Shown here: positions 8,692 through 18,480 of the stretch, piece after piece
Layout of the letters: every line of letters begins with the position of its first letter
Position numbering within the stretch: the stretch's first letter is position 1
Assembly: GCA_028719205.1 (NCBI GenBank)
Contig: JAQUKH010000007.1
Location: forward strand, 25,009 to 89,008
Source: a bacterium
Lineage (GTDB): Bacteria; JACRDZ01; JAQUKH01
Reading direction: 5' to 3'
Length of the DNA: 64,000 nt
Program-made: the position numbers and the translations under genes
Notes under the pieces: generated by a model
What the model was told of the DNA's origin: nothing
The model's input: only the letters and a program-made list of their open reading frames with translations
Databases searched by the model: none

Positions 8692-10014
8692 TTAAGTTTT
8701 TAATGTTAATTGGGCTTCAAGCACTTTTTCATGGCGTATCTTACGTATAACTACTCTTAAATTCCCATATTCAAGTATATCTCCTCCGCGAGGCGGGCGG
8801 CCTAACCGGTTGGTTATCAAGCCGGTCAAGGTAGGTGCAGTTTGCCCTTCAGAAAAAGCAGAAAGGTCTATCCCGGCGGTTTCTTTAAGGAGGGATAGAG
8901 AAACGCCTCCGCCGACAACCCAACTTTCTCCCACAGGAACTATATAAATAGGAAGCCTGTCATGTTCATCGCGGATCTCTCCTACAAGCTCTTCCATTAC
9001 ATCTTCCAACGTGATCATTCCTGCCACGGACATTGAATTATCGCGTATTAAAGCGATATGCGTATGATTCTTTATCATCATCTCGAGAGCCGCGGCAACA
9101 GACATATCCGTTGGAATACTCGGAACAGGGTGCAAAATAGACCTTAAGGACATCCTGTCGGGAGAAAGCCTCATTAAAATAACAATATCCTTAAAGTTAA
9201 CATAACCGATGATGGCCTGAGGATCGCCTTTGCGTTCGGTTACAGGAAATCTTGTATGCAGGTAAAGATGAGCGGCTATAAGGCAATCTTCCAGCGCGTC
9301 ATCCACATTAAGCATATTTATATAAGCTGCCTGCAGCATGATACCCTGTACAGAATAGTGAGAAAGCCTGACAGTATTTTTAATTATATCCTCTTCCCGC
9401 CTTCCAATTACATGAGATGAACGCGCCATGTATACCGCGGCATGCAATTCCTTCAGTTCCGCGGGCTCAGAATATGCTGATTCTTTTCCCATCGGGCGCA
9501 GGTTTTCCTGTATCCAATTTACAATACCGGTTACGGTTGATTCAAATAGCATTACTAATGGTTTAAGAATGAGCGCGAAACTTTTTATAACAGGCGAAAG
9601 CTTAAGGCAAAATGCCTCCGGATTTTTAAGAGCGAATATTTTTGGGATCAATTCGCCAAAAATTATTGAAATTATTGTCAGCGGCAGGACAACTATTGAG
9701 ATGGCAAAAATTTCCGATAATCCATAGGATAATCCAAACGAGTTTTTTAAAAATGGAGCCAGAGATTCTTTTGCCCCGGCGCCTCCCGTGGCGGCGGCAA
9801 TCGCGCCGAAAAGCGTAATTCCGAGTTGTATTACGGCAAGGCTGGCCGATATGTTTTCTTTCATGTAAACAGCTGATCTCGCGCCGTGTTTTTTCTCCTG
9901 TTCAAGTATCCGAAGCCTTGCCAGAGACACAGCCGCCAGTGAGATCTCATATCCGGCGAAAATACCGTTCATCGCTATCATGCTGAGTATTACTATGATT
10001 TCAAGTGTCCACAT
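8692..10014 (-). CDS. CNNM/CorC-type membrane protein (DUF21, CBS pair, CorC_HlyC)
   Basis: The 440-residue protein has an N-terminal DUF21 membrane domain with about four segments (residues 1-180), a CBS pair (about 205-335) and a C-terminal CorC_HlyC domain (about 345-437). This architecture belongs to proteins often annotated hemolysin C, which are linked to magnesium/cobalt efflux. GGGGGTGTAA precedes the ATG. It is a single gene, convergent with the cell-wall operon. Confidence 0.92.
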   Translation of the reverse strand: MWTLEIIVILSMIAMNGIFAGYEISLAAVSLARLRILEQEKKHGARSAVYMKENISASLAVIQLGITLFGAIAAATGGAGAKESLAPFLKNSFGLSYGLSEIFAISIVVLPLTIISIIFGELIPKIFALKNPEAFCLKLSPVIKSFALILKPLVMLFESTVTGIVNWIQENLRPMGKESAYSEPAELKELHAAVYMARSSHVIGRREEDIIKNTVRLSHYSVQGIMLQAAYINMLNVDDALEDCLIAAHLYLHTRFPVTERKGDPQAIIGYVNFKDIVILMRLSPDRMSLRSILHPVPSIPTDMSVAAALEMMIKNHTHIALIRDNSMSVAGMITLEDVMEELVGEIRDEHDRLPIYIVPVGESWVVGGGVSLSLLKETAGIDLSAFSEGQTAPTLTGLITNRLGRPPRGGDILEYGNLRVVIRKIRHEKVLEAQLTLKT

Positions 10015-10182
10015 TTACACCCCCGCAGGTAATTTAAAATTTAATATGAACTATTATATATTTTAATTGTATTATCGGCAACTTCCGAATTATCTGAAAA
10101 GGTGGAAAAAAGACAGAAATTAATAGATTCTGCCAATTGATTTAATTTTAAATAACTCTAAAATATTAGAAAGGAAATTTAT

Positions 10183-10746
10183 ATGCTTAAACAAATCTTA
10201 AAATTCAGAATTTTTATCGTTATTTCTTTAATACTGATGTTATTTTGCTCAGCTACATTGGCCTGGGATGGAAGGTATCGTTACCGTCGCGGCAGATGGT
10301 ATCGTGACCGTGATTGGTTCTGGTTCAGTATTGGCGGGCCCACAATCACTATAGGAACGGTTGTTTCAACTTTGCCGCCTACCTATTCAATTGTTTTTTT
10401 CGGGAACATGCCATATTATTATTATGATGATTTCTACTACAGGCCATATTATCCCAGCGGCTATATTGTGGTTCCGGCACCTGCTCAGCCTGCTATCATT
10501 ATGCCCAAGACTTCTGAAACTACTACTGTTTATAACACAGTCATAGTTCATAATCCTCCTGCTGCCATAACACAGCAGGATAGTTTTACCGTGAATATTC
10601 CTAACCCCAACTCAAAGGGAGAATACATACCTGTAACTTTAAAAAGAGTAAACAACGGTTTTACCGGCCCTCAGGGTGAGTTTTATAAGGAATTCCCCTC
10701 TATAGAACAACTGCAGGTAATGTATGGAAATAAAGGCAGTCATTAA
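10183..10746 (+). CDS. Secreted Tyr/Arg-rich protein (DUF6515-like)
   Basis: The 187-residue product has a signal peptide ending near LAWDG (residue 27), then an RYRRGRWYRDRDWFWF patch and a Tyr-rich segment (MPYYYYDDFYYRPYY). The C-terminal module ends FYKEFPSIEQLQVMYG. This layout matches small periplasmic or outer-membrane proteins of the DUF6515 kind, whose role is unknown. GAAAGGAAA lies upstream of the ATG. The gene converges on the metalloprotease gene with only 18 nt between stops. Confidence 0.7.
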   Translation: MLKQILKFRIFIVISLILMLFCSATLAWDGRYRYRRGRWYRDRDWFWFSIGGPTITIGTVVSTLPPTYSIVFFGNMPYYYYDDFYYRPYYPSGYIVVPAPAQPAIIMPKTSETTTVYNTVIVHNPPAAITQQDSFTVNIPNPNSKGEYIPVTLKRVNNGFTGPQGEFYKEFPSIEQLQVMYGNKGSH

Positions 10747-10764
10747 TTACTAATTTTGATGATT

Positions 10765-11955
10765 TTATATATGTTGAATTACTTTATCGTAAATCTCTTT
10801 ACTATAAAAACCTTTACTCAATAAAAAGTCTAACTTTTTCTGATTTTTATCGCTATATAACGAACCGGATGGATCAAGAAAATCTTTAAACGTTTTATTT
10901 TTAATATAATATTCATAAACAGCACCCACCCATTCCGCCAGGTCTTCCGGCGGACATTCACCGCCCTGCCCGCCCAGAAAAGCATTTTTAACATGCGTTT
11001 CTCTAAAATTAGCCGCGAATTCCTGCATATCTGTTCCTTTAAAATAACAGGAAACACCGGAAATCGCTGTCCATTCGCTTTTATCATCGGGAACGCCTGT
11101 AGCAATACGCAGCTTAAAATCATAGACATGCGCCGCTTCATGGAAAAAAACATTCGGGTCATCATAATTTGACTTTTTTAACATTATACTCATAGATTTA
11201 AAATCGGATGATCCCAATTCTCCCCGTTTAAAACGCTCGTCCTCAGCAAAGATCACGTGTTTTATCGACCTCGCGAAATCTTCGGGCAGGAGAGCGATGT
11301 ATGATTTGACCTTATCTCTTGATATTTGATCCGGAAAATGATGCAATTTTACGCCCCTGTATTCTTCCTGGCTGCGCTCATTCAGGAGTTCGTTTAAATC
11401 AGGGCAGGAGGAATTCATAACAAATTCCCGGTCAACGGGATCCTCCTCAATGAGGCTGCCTACGGAAGTAATGAACTTGTCTATTTCAAAATTATCATCT
11501 TTCCCGAGCCTTATACATGGGATCAACTTGGGAATATCGTCTGATTCAAGTAATGCTATTTTCGTTACTTCCCGGTTATCGATATAAAATTTAGTGGAAG
11601 CGTTGTTCCATGTTAATTTGATATCATGCCAATCCATGATCTTAAAATCATAAGGACTAATGAACGCGGTTAAGAGGCACCGCCCAAAGAACCTTCTGGC
11701 GATCATTTTATCTTTAATTATTTCGACTTCGTAACGTTCAGAAGCGTCTGAAGAAACACCAAGCACCAGAACATGGTTATGCGGATCCGTGGAAATATCT
11801 CTCAATAATTTTACCCGGAATTCAATTGTTCCCAGTCCGCCGTGAATGCTTTGAGAATCGATATCCCGGAACATCGCGGCTCCATTTACGGTAACCGGAG
11901 GAGAAAAAATCATCAAACAAATTATTATTGTGAAAATTAATATATTTTTATTCAT
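10765..11955 (-). CDS. Secreted zincin metallopeptidase with LamG-like N-terminal domain
   Basis: From the ATG at 11955 the protein is 396 residues; a TTG start at 11967, preceded by AAGGGG, is also possible. Numbered from the TTG, a signal peptide spans about 1-29. A beta-sandwich of LamG/concanavalin type covers about 42-175 (pattern GTIEFRVKLL then DIKLTW and FYIDNREV). The catalytic signature HEAAH occupies 276-280, with candidate third ligands Glu298 or Glu316. It is probably exported and degrades or matures surface proteins. The exact peptidase family is not recognised. Confidence 0.65.
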   Translation of the reverse strand: MNKNILIFTIIICLMIFSPPVTVNGAAMFRDIDSQSIHGGLGTIEFRVKLLRDISTDPHNHVLVLGVSSDASERYEVEIIKDKMIARRFFGRCLLTAFISPYDFKIMDWHDIKLTWNNASTKFYIDNREVTKIALLESDDIPKLIPCIRLGKDDNFEIDKFITSVGSLIEEDPVDREFVMNSSCPDLNELLNERSQEEYRGVKLHHFPDQISRDKVKSYIALLPEDFARSIKHVIFAEDERFKRGELGSSDFKSMSIMLKKSNYDDPNVFFHEAAHVYDFKLRIATGVPDDKSEWTAISGVSCYFKGTDMQEFAANFRETHVKNAFLGGQGGECPPEDLAEWVGAVYEYYIKNKTFKDFLDPSGSLYSDKNQKKLDFLLSKGFYSKEIYDKVIQHI

Positions 11956-12006
11956 CTTTGCGTACAATATCTTACCCCTTTTTCGTACAATATTCCATTC
12001 AATTAT

Positions 12007-12034
12007 AAAAAAGGCCCCAAATGGAGCCTTTTTT
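12007..12034 (-). terminator. Intrinsic terminator after the beta-propeller gene
   Basis: An inverted repeat with A-run/T-run flanks (AAAAAAGGC and GCCTTTTTT arms, one internal mismatch) lies about 60 nt downstream of the gene ending at 12093. Confidence 0.75.
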
Positions 12035-12092
12035 AAAAGTATTCATTTAAATTTCTTCTTTTACTCTCATTATTCATTATTAATACCACAAC

Positions 12093-13217
12093 TCACCATA
12101 TTTGATAATAATACAAATGCTGCCCACCTCTCTTTAATATTAAAAGATACTTTCCATTATTAGTCAGATGTATAAATTTATAGCTATCTAGGTCTCCTTC
12201 AATATATTTCTTCCACACAGAATTGTTCCGGGCATCAAAAACAACAATATTCTCAGGCATATTTTGAGTACCAACTAAATAATTTCCTCCATTAGATAAT
12301 TTCACATTTACTAAACTTAATTCTCTTTCGATCTTTAAATTTTTATCTGGAAGGTTTAAAACTTGAAAACTGCTGTCATATTGAAATAGAACTGCATTTC
12401 CATCAGGAGAGATAAATGCTTTTTTAACTATTTCTGGTATTTCAGTAACAACATTTCCTAAACAATCATAAATTCTATGAGAGTCTTTAAAATTCCATAC
12501 TAAATATCCACCTTTCGTTACTTCAACTATTCCTGATTGACCGAACCAATATGATTTGAATTTACCTTCCCATCTTAATTCTCCTTGACGATTATAAGTA
12601 TGAATTGTTATATCTTTATTATTAGAACTCATCCATTCGCCTATGTTTACTCCTCCTACAAAATAATTACTATTAATAGAAAACACCATTCCATCAGGGA
12701 TAGATTTTTCCCAAAGCAAATCTCCATTACTATTATATGCCCTGGTAGTGCCATCTTCTTCAAAATCACTCAAAATATACCATGTAGCATCTGGTGATAA
12801 TATTGGAATTCCACGGGCAGATTTTTTCCAATATTCATTACCTTCTCTTGGAATAAAATGTAGTTCTGATACAGGAGAATCCAATATATTTGGAGAAAGA
12901 TCATCAAAACTATCGCAATACATTATTTTACTTCCATCTGCTGAAATATTAATATTCATTATACCTGCATTTATTTTTGGGCCTAGATGTAATCTTTCAT
13001 ATCCTTGATTATCAATTAAAACTAATTGCCCACTCATTTTATCACTAATTAATACATCCCCTGATTCCTCCGCTATTGTTATCTCATCAATTTTGAATGA
13101 ATATTCCTTCTCCCAAATCAGTTTTGGAAATCCGGGGGCAAAAGCATAAGCTTCATAATAAAATATACAAAACATAAAAATCAAAATACAAAATAGTAAA
13201 TGAATTTTTAATTTCAT
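12093..13217 (-). CDS. Secreted WD40/PQQ-like beta-propeller protein
   Basis: The 374-residue protein has a signal peptide (about residues 1-27, ending AYA) and repeated units in which WEK or VWKKY strands recur with phrases such as ILSPDATWYILSD, AFISPDGNAVLFQYD and HLTNNGKYLLIL. These are blades of a beta-propeller that would sit outside the cytoplasm. No catalytic residues can be named. GGAGGT lies 8 nt before the ATG. It is the last of a minus-strand run of secreted propellers. Confidence 0.7.
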   Translation of the reverse strand: MKLKIHLLFCILIFMFCIFYYEAYAFAPGFPKLIWEKEYSFKIDEITIAEESGDVLISDKMSGQLVLIDNQGYERLHLGPKINAGIMNINISADGSKIMYCDSFDDLSPNILDSPVSELHFIPREGNEYWKKSARGIPILSPDATWYILSDFEEDGTTRAYNSNGDLLWEKSIPDGMVFSINSNYFVGGVNIGEWMSSNNKDITIHTYNRQGELRWEGKFKSYWFGQSGIVEVTKGGYLVWNFKDSHRIYDCLGNVVTEIPEIVKKAFISPDGNAVLFQYDSSFQVLNLPDKNLKIERELSLVNVKLSNGGNYLVGTQNMPENIVVFDARNNSVWKKYIEGDLDSYKFIHLTNNGKYLLILKRGGQHLYYYQIW

Positions 13218-13266
13218 TTTATTACCTCCAATTTAAAAGATATGTAGTTTATCAAATAATCCATCG

Positions 13267-13413
13267 CTAAAGAGAAACCGCTGGATACAGAGGAATATCG
13301 TCAGAATAATCAGGAAATTCAATGCAAGGGGAATCCGCAAATGATAATTTTATTAAGAAGAATATATTTAATAATATAAAAAGTAATATAATTTTATTAG
13401 ATTTTGTTTCCAT
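13267..13413 (-). CDS. 48-residue exported peptide or truncated secreted protein
   Basis: An ATG at 13413 opens a 48-codon frame. It has a clear signal peptide (METKSNK, a hydrophobic run, then SFA) and a 22-residue mature part DSPCIEFPDY-SDDIPLYPAVSL. It starts 8 nt after the stop of the preceding propeller gene and in the same direction, so co-transcription is likely. The ribosome site is weak. The phrase DIPLYPAVSL recalls the start of longer lipoprotein-like domains, so it may be a broken gene rather than a functional peptide. Confidence 0.4.
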   Translation of the reverse strand: METKSNKIILLFILLNIFFLIKLSFADSPCIEFPDYSDDIPLYPAVSL

Positions 13414-13421
13414 TTTGTCTT

Positions 13422-14471
13422 TTATTTAAAATAAATTGCAGCAACACCAAATTTTATTGTTAATTCCCCTTTTACTTTTTTTTCATTAAAATCTAGCACT
13501 CTAATATAACCTTCCGTACGATCACCTCCAGCGCCAAGCACTAAAATAGATTCATCCGGTGATATAGCTAGAACAGAACCAAAATCACCTAGAAAAGATT
13601 CTTCACGAGAAAAATTATCTGTATTTATTTTTACAAGAAAAACATTTCTATAAGGCTCCACAGAAAGAAGCTCAGCTCTTAATGTATATAAATATCTACC
13701 ATCATTCGAACAGATAGTAGGGAATCCATCACTTTCTAAATCCTGTATAAGAGAACCAGTTTCAGCATTTAATACTAATTCATGGTATTTTGGCAGTTCA
13801 TTAAACATTTCACGACCATTTATATATAGCCTCTTATTATCCGGAGATAAAATAAAGCTATTTATCATATCAATCATAGGCAATTCCGGAAGATTGAAGG
13901 TTTTTGCTAAACCAAAATTATTTGTATCCCTCTTTTCAATTATCATCTTTCCGCTATTATTTTTTTCTGATATACGATATAAATATTTACCATCTGATGT
14001 AAATTGATAATATTGAAATAATTGCTCAGGAATTTCAGAATAAGTATAATCACTGCCATTAAATGTGTAAATCAAAGTCCGATGTTCACTTTGCTTATTA
14101 TCTGCATTTAGATAAATTTGATTTTTTTGTGGATTAAAAAATATATCTTCATAAAATCTATATGTCTGAGGACATGTAATTGTTTTTTCAATTTTAAAAT
14201 TTATCAAATCAAATATAATTAAATCATTGATATAAAAGCTAAAACCTTTTCTTCGGTTCTTATCATAAGCAATGCCTTTATCATCTCCCATCACGTGCGG
14301 ATAAGTTACTTCTCGTAATATCTTTAATGAATCAAAATCTATTTCATAGATTTCTCCGTGTAAAGAATAAACATAACCAATTTTCTCAGCATTTACTTTG
14401 CTTGAAGTTATTATTAGTAAAACCAATCCTAAAAACATTTTTGTCATAATTTTGTTTATTATGTTTTTCAT
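13422..14471 (-). CDS. Secreted YncE-like beta-propeller protein (paralogue 1)
   Basis: The 349-residue protein has a signal peptide ending near NA (residue 28). Beta-propeller blades with FSPD-like motifs follow (FILSPDNKRLYING, LAISPDESILVLG), as in YncE/surface-layer seven-bladed propellers. Its first blade (GYVYSLHGEIYEIDFDSLK) is nearly the same as in the upstream neighbour, so the pair arose by tandem duplication. The two genes are 4 nt apart. Function is unknown; ligand or surface binding is inference. Confidence 0.7.
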   Translation of the reverse strand: MKNIINKIMTKMFLGLVLLIITSSKVNAEKIGYVYSLHGEIYEIDFDSLKILREVTYPHVMGDDKGIAYDKNRRKGFSFYINDLIIFDLINFKIEKTITCPQTYRFYEDIFFNPQKNQIYLNADNKQSEHRTLIYTFNGSDYTYSEIPEQLFQYYQFTSDGKYLYRISEKNNSGKMIIEKRDTNNFGLAKTFNLPELPMIDMINSFILSPDNKRLYINGREMFNELPKYHELVLNAETGSLIQDLESDGFPTICSNDGRYLYTLRAELLSVEPYRNVFLVKINTDNFSREESFLGDFGSVLAISPDESILVLGAGGDRTEGYIRVLDFNEKKVKGELTIKFGVAAIYFK

Positions 14472-14475
14472 TTTT

Positions 14476-15597
14476 TTATTTAAAGAAAATTCCTACAGGG
14501 TCAGCACTTATTCCTATTTGTCCTTTTATTACTTTCGTTTTTAAATCTATTACAGTCACATATCCAGCATATTTATATCCAGTACCATATCCTGTAAGTA
14601 AAATCGAATCATCCTGCGATATAACAGTTCCCATATCACCCCATATATTAGAATAATTTCCAAGTGAAATTTCTTCTTTTTCAAAAGTACTTGTATTTAT
14701 TTTATAGAGTATAACATTATCATTTGCTTCACCATTAATAATATATAAATAATTATCATCATTTGTTAGCGCCGCTGAACCTTGTTTTACAATAAAATTA
14801 GCTAATATATTACCATTATTTGAGTTCAACAGGATTTCACGTATCTCCCCATGATAAATAGCACTTATATAGAGTTTACTATTATCATGAGACAAATCTA
14901 AATCACAAACAGTTTTTGTTTCTTCAGGTAAATAAAAGGAACTTATTAATCCAAAATTATTTGTATTTCTTTTTTGAATTAAATACTTTTCAGTATTTCT
15001 TTCTGTACCTGCAATATACATATATTCACCATCAGAAGAAAATTGATACATATACACTATAAAATTGCTGTCGTCAATTTCACCTATCTGAGAATAATTT
15101 TCCCCACTATATATAATAGTTTTACGATCCGAATTCTCATCTGACCCTATACCGACATAAATCTGATTTTTTGATATATTTAAAGCAAGAGTACCGGTAT
15201 ATGAATATGAAACAGGTCTATCGATTTTTTTTATTATGGTAAAACTATTCACATCTAACACATTACAACTAAAATTTTCAAGTCCATAGCCTTTCTTTCT
15301 TACGCTATCATATACAATATCTCCAAAAAAACCGAATGCATCTGTCTCCCTTAGTATTTTCATTGAGTCAAAATCTACTTCATAGATTTTTTTCGCTGAA
15401 TTTGCAATATAACCATACCTTTCAGCATAAACTGTGAAAAGACTATTTATTAATAATAGAAATACAAAGAATAATATTTTTTTATAATTTTTTTTAAAAC
15501 TTATATACAAAAAAAGACACTGTGTTATCCTAAAGATATTAGGACAATACAATGTCTTCTTCAAAAACAAAATATTATTATCTATCATATTCTTCAC
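14476..15597 (-). CDS. Secreted YncE-like beta-propeller protein (paralogue 2)
   Basis: This is the tandem paralogue of the next gene, sharing IYEVDFDSMKILRE and the same blade order. The predicted product is up to 373 residues, but the hydrophobic signal core (ILFFVFLLLINSLF, ending VYA) begins only near residue 40. The true start is therefore probably internal to the listed frame. The 15597 start is a GTG. It would be the first gene of the propeller operon. No enzymatic motif is seen. Confidence 0.65.
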   Translation of the reverse strand: MKNMIDNNILFLKKTLYCPNIFRITQCLFLYISFKKNYKKILFFVFLLLINSLFTVYAERYGYIANSAKKIYEVDFDSMKILRETDAFGFFGDIVYDSVRKKGYGLENFSCNVLDVNSFTIIKKIDRPVSYSYTGTLALNISKNQIYVGIGSDENSDRKTIIYSGENYSQIGEIDDSNFIVYMYQFSSDGEYMYIAGTERNTEKYLIQKRNTNNFGLISSFYLPEETKTVCDLDLSHDNSKLYISAIYHGEIREILLNSNNGNILANFIVKQGSAALTNDDNYLYIINGEANDNVILYKINTSTFEKEEISLGNYSNIWGDMGTVISQDDSILLTGYGTGYKYAGYVTVIDLKTKVIKGQIGISADPVGIFFK

Positions 15598-15698
15598 ATA
15601 CCCCCGGCCACTGTGAAAGCATGTTATTTCAAAAAATATCTTTTATAGTATAAAACACATTTATGTATTTAATCAACTGGTTTCTTTTACCTCCCCTT

Positions 15699-15719
15699 CC
15701 CCTCCTTTAAAAGGAGGGG
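15699..15719. repeat. Palindrome upstream of queA
   Basis: Arms CCCCTCCTTT (15699-15708) and AAAGGAGGGG (15710-15719) are perfectly complementary. They are followed by GGATTAAAGGGTGG-like sequence, which looks like a dispersed intergenic repeat. Confidence 0.6.
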
Positions 15720-15743
15720 ATTAAAGGGTGGTTAAAATACCGT

Positions 15744-15771
15744 TTGATAATGGGGGAAAATGTGTTAAGAT
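15744..15771 (+). promoter_or_regulatory. Promoter of queA
   Basis: TTGATA (15744-15749) and TAAGAT (15766-15771) are separated by 16 nt, and the ATG follows 10 nt later with no Shine-Dalgarno sequence. A near-leaderless start is suggested. Confidence 0.4.
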
Positions 15772-15781
15772 TCCACCTACT

Positions 15782-16930
15782 ATGAAACTTTCAGATTTCG
15801 ACTACCACCTCCCTGAAGAATTGATCGCGCAATATCCCGCACAAAAACGGGATGGGGCAAAAATGATGGTTGTGTATAGGAATACGGGAGAGATCCTGCA
15901 TAGGCATTTCAAGGACCTGCCTGATTTTCTGGATGAAAAATATCTGATTGTTTATAACGATTCCAAGGTCGTGCCCTGCCGCGCCTTTGGCTATAAAAAT
16001 GAAACCGGCGGAAAATTCGAGGTGTTCTTTTTATCCCCTTCGAGGATAACAAGGACTAAAAACGGATCCGCCTTAGTCGGACCGTTTAAGTCTTGTTTAA
16101 AAGAGACGGGGGATAATATATGGGAATGCATGGTCAAGCCGAAAAAACGGGCGCGAATCGGGACAAAAATAATCTTTCGTGAAAATTCCATGGAAGGAGA
16201 AGTAACAGGATTTACTGATGACGGGATGGTTAATATAAAATTCCCGGGAAATAAGAAAATTGAAAATTTTCTTAAAAAGTTCGGGCATATGCCCCTTCCC
16301 CCTTATATTAAAAGGGATTATGCGGCTAAAAACGATGAAGGTTTTGACCGTAAAAGATATCAAAGTATTTTCGCGGATAAAAACGGTTCTATCGCCGCGC
16401 CTACCGCCAGCCTGCATTTTTCAAAAACAATTCTTAATAAACTTAAAAAAAAACATGTAGGCTTCACGTCAGTTACTCTGCATGTCGGATTGGGTACATT
16501 TCTTCCGTTGCGTGAAGAAGAGATCGAAAACACCAAACTTCATTATGAATATTATTCATTAGGTAAAAATACCGCGGATAAAATAAATCAGGCTAAAAAA
16601 CAAGGTGTTAAGGTCCTGGCTGTCGGGACCACATCCACGCGTGTCCTGGAATCCGCCGGCGCTGAAAACGGGATAATCAAACCAAACGAAGGAAATACCA
16701 GCCTGTTCATTTATCCCGGGAAGAAATTTAACGTAGTTGATACCCTTTTAACCAATTTTCACCTGCCAAAGTCAAGTTTATTTATTCTTGTGTCCGCCTT
16801 TGCTGAAGCTGCGGCGGACAAGTGCGCCCTTTCCGGTACGGAATTGATAAAAAACGCCTATAGCGAGGCGGTTAAAAACAAATATAAATTTTTCAGCTAT
16901 GGCGACTGCATGCTAATCCTTGACAAATAA
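15782..16930 (+). CDS. queA: tRNA preQ1(34) S-adenosylmethionine ribosyltransferase-isomerase
   Basis: The 382-residue protein begins MKLSDFDYHLPEELIAQYPA, the usual QueA N-terminus. It carries VVYNDSKVVP-like and GSIAAPTASLHF segments, plus TLHVGLGTFLPL and LTNFHLPKSSLFILVSAF near the C-terminus. It transfers and isomerises the ribose of AdoMet onto preQ1 in tRNA, making epoxyqueuosine. The frame is open upstream to 15728, but the ATG at 15782 fits the family start. It heads the plus-strand housekeeping run; other queuosine genes are not in the window. Confidence 0.96.
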   Translation: MKLSDFDYHLPEELIAQYPAQKRDGAKMMVVYRNTGEILHRHFKDLPDFLDEKYLIVYNDSKVVPCRAFGYKNETGGKFEVFFLSPSRITRTKNGSALVGPFKSCLKETGDNIWECMVKPKKRARIGTKIIFRENSMEGEVTGFTDDGMVNIKFPGNKKIENFLKKFGHMPLPPYIKRDYAAKNDEGFDRKRYQSIFADKNGSIAAPTASLHFSKTILNKLKKKHVGFTSVTLHVGLGTFLPLREEEIENTKLHYEYYSLGKNTADKINQAKKQGVKVLAVGTTSTRVLESAGAENGIIKPNEGNTSLFIYPGKKFNVVDTLLTNFHLPKSSLFILVSAFAEAAADKCALSGTELIKNAYSEAVKNKYKFFSYGDCMLILDK

Positions 16931-16980
16931 CAATTTTTCTTATAGAATTATTGTTTTTAAATCAAATAAATAAAATATTT

Positions 16981-18480
16981 ATGCCTTTTATCCCAAAATT
17001 CATTACATACCTTTTTATTTGCTTCATAACATATGTAGGGACAAGATTTATTTATCTGACCCTTTCTAATTATATTACCGCGCTCAGAAAACTTTCTAAA
17101 AGCAGTATATTGATTTCAGCCGCTATTTCTCTGAAATTATTCATTATATTCACGAAAACCGCAATTCCTTACGTATCAGACATATCAGACGCTTTAATAT
17201 TTTTCACTTATGTTTTCCTGTTTATTCAAATTATCGACCTTTTAGTTACAGACTTGCTTTCAGCCAAATACCGGGCGATAACAATTCCCCCTCTTCTACA
17301 CAGTATTATTCTCTGGATCATTTATGTAATAGTTGTTCTGTTTATTTTACGGACCTATCTCAATTTAAACATTACACCTCTGCTTGCCACTTCGGCTGTT
17401 TTTTCAATGGTTATCGGTTTGGCGTTACAGGACCTGCTGGTAAACCTTTTTTCAGGGATCGTCTTAAGCCTGGAAAAACCGTTTGATATCCATGACTGGG
17501 TTTCCATAAATAATAATATCGGCAAGGTTTTCGCGATTACGTGGAGAACAACAAAGATCAGGCTGCGCAGTAATGACCTCGTTATTATCCCGAATGCCAT
17601 AGTGACAAAACAGGAAATAATAAACTTCTCAGTACCTACAAAGGCCCATGAAAGAAAAATAGATATCGGCCTTAGCTACTCCACCCCCCCCAACGAAGCT
17701 AAACAAATTATCTTTAAAGCTATAAAAGAAACTAACGGGATATTGGAAAATCCTGCCGCAAGGGTAACAATTTCCGGATACAAAGATTTCTTTCTGAACT
17801 ATACGATCAGATTCTGGATCAATGACTATGATGACCTGGTAAGAATTGAAGATGATTTGCATACGCATATCTGGTACCTGCTTAAACGAAACAATATAGA
17901 AATACCTTTCCCTACAAGAACAAGCTACATCCACTCGATGACTGATGAATTAATAAAAGAAAAAAACAACCAGAATGAAATTTTGTCATGGCTGAGACAG
18001 GTTGGAATTTTAAAGCCTTTATCTGAAAGTGAACTTACAGAACTCTCAAAAGGCCTGAATTTTCAGAAATTCGGCACAGGTGAAATTATATTCCATGAAA
18101 ATGAACAGGGAGATTCTTTTTATATTATCAAAAGCGGGCTGGTTGAGGTCAGTAAGCAGGTTAAATTCGGCAAATCATCCGTTATTTCCACCCTTGGGCC
18201 CGGTAATTATTTCGGCGAAATGTCGCTTCTGACAGGGGAAAAAAGGAACGCGACAATTAAAGCGCTGGAAGACACGGAACTTATCGCCATTACCCACGGC
18301 CCTTTTAAAAAGATCCTGGTAAATAATCCTGATATTGTAGAATCACTGAGCAGGATTTTAGAAGAACGGCAAAGCGGCATACTAAAGGAACTGGCAAACA
18401 GCCAGACAGGCAATGAAGTGCCTGCGGTTTCCGGTTATGATAAATTTATTAAAAAAATTAAAGTTTTCTTTGGAATATAA
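16981..18480 (+). CDS. MscS-type mechanosensitive channel with cyclic-nucleotide-binding domain
   Basis: The protein (499 residues from the ATG at 16981; a TTG at 16951 would add ten) has four or more N-terminal membrane segments. The MscS pore helix and beta-domain follow, with MVIGLALQDLLVNLFSGIVL and IHDWVSINNNIGKVFAITWR. A C-terminal cNMP-binding domain (last 140 residues) has the phosphate-binding cassette FGEMSLLTGEKRNATIKA. The coupling implies gating tuned by a cyclic nucleotide. The stop overlaps the next ATG (TAATG). Confidence 0.93.
   Translation: MPFIPKFITYLFICFITYVGTRFIYLTLSNYITALRKLSKSSILISAAISLKLFIIFTKTAIPYVSDISDALIFFTYVFLFIQIIDLLVTDLLSAKYRAITIPPLLHSIILWIIYVIVVLFILRTYLNLNITPLLATSAVFSMVIGLALQDLLVNLFSGIVLSLEKPFDIHDWVSINNNIGKVFAITWRTTKIRLRSNDLVIIPNAIVTKQEIINFSVPTKAHERKIDIGLSYSTPPNEAKQIIFKAIKETNGILENPAARVTISGYKDFFLNYTIRFWINDYDDLVRIEDDLHTHIWYLLKRNNIEIPFPTRTSYIHSMTDELIKEKNNQNEILSWLRQVGILKPLSESELTELSKGLNFQKFGTGEIIFHENEQGDSFYIIKSGLVEVSKQVKFGKSSVISTLGPGNYFGEMSLLTGEKRNATIKALEDTELIAITHGPFKKILVNNPDIVESLSRILEERQSGILKELANSQTGNEVPAVSGYDKFIKKIKVFFGI

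Noticed and set aside
15728-15781. Upstream extension of queA by 18 codons
   Set aside because: It coincides with promoter-like boxes and is not part of the QueA family sequence.
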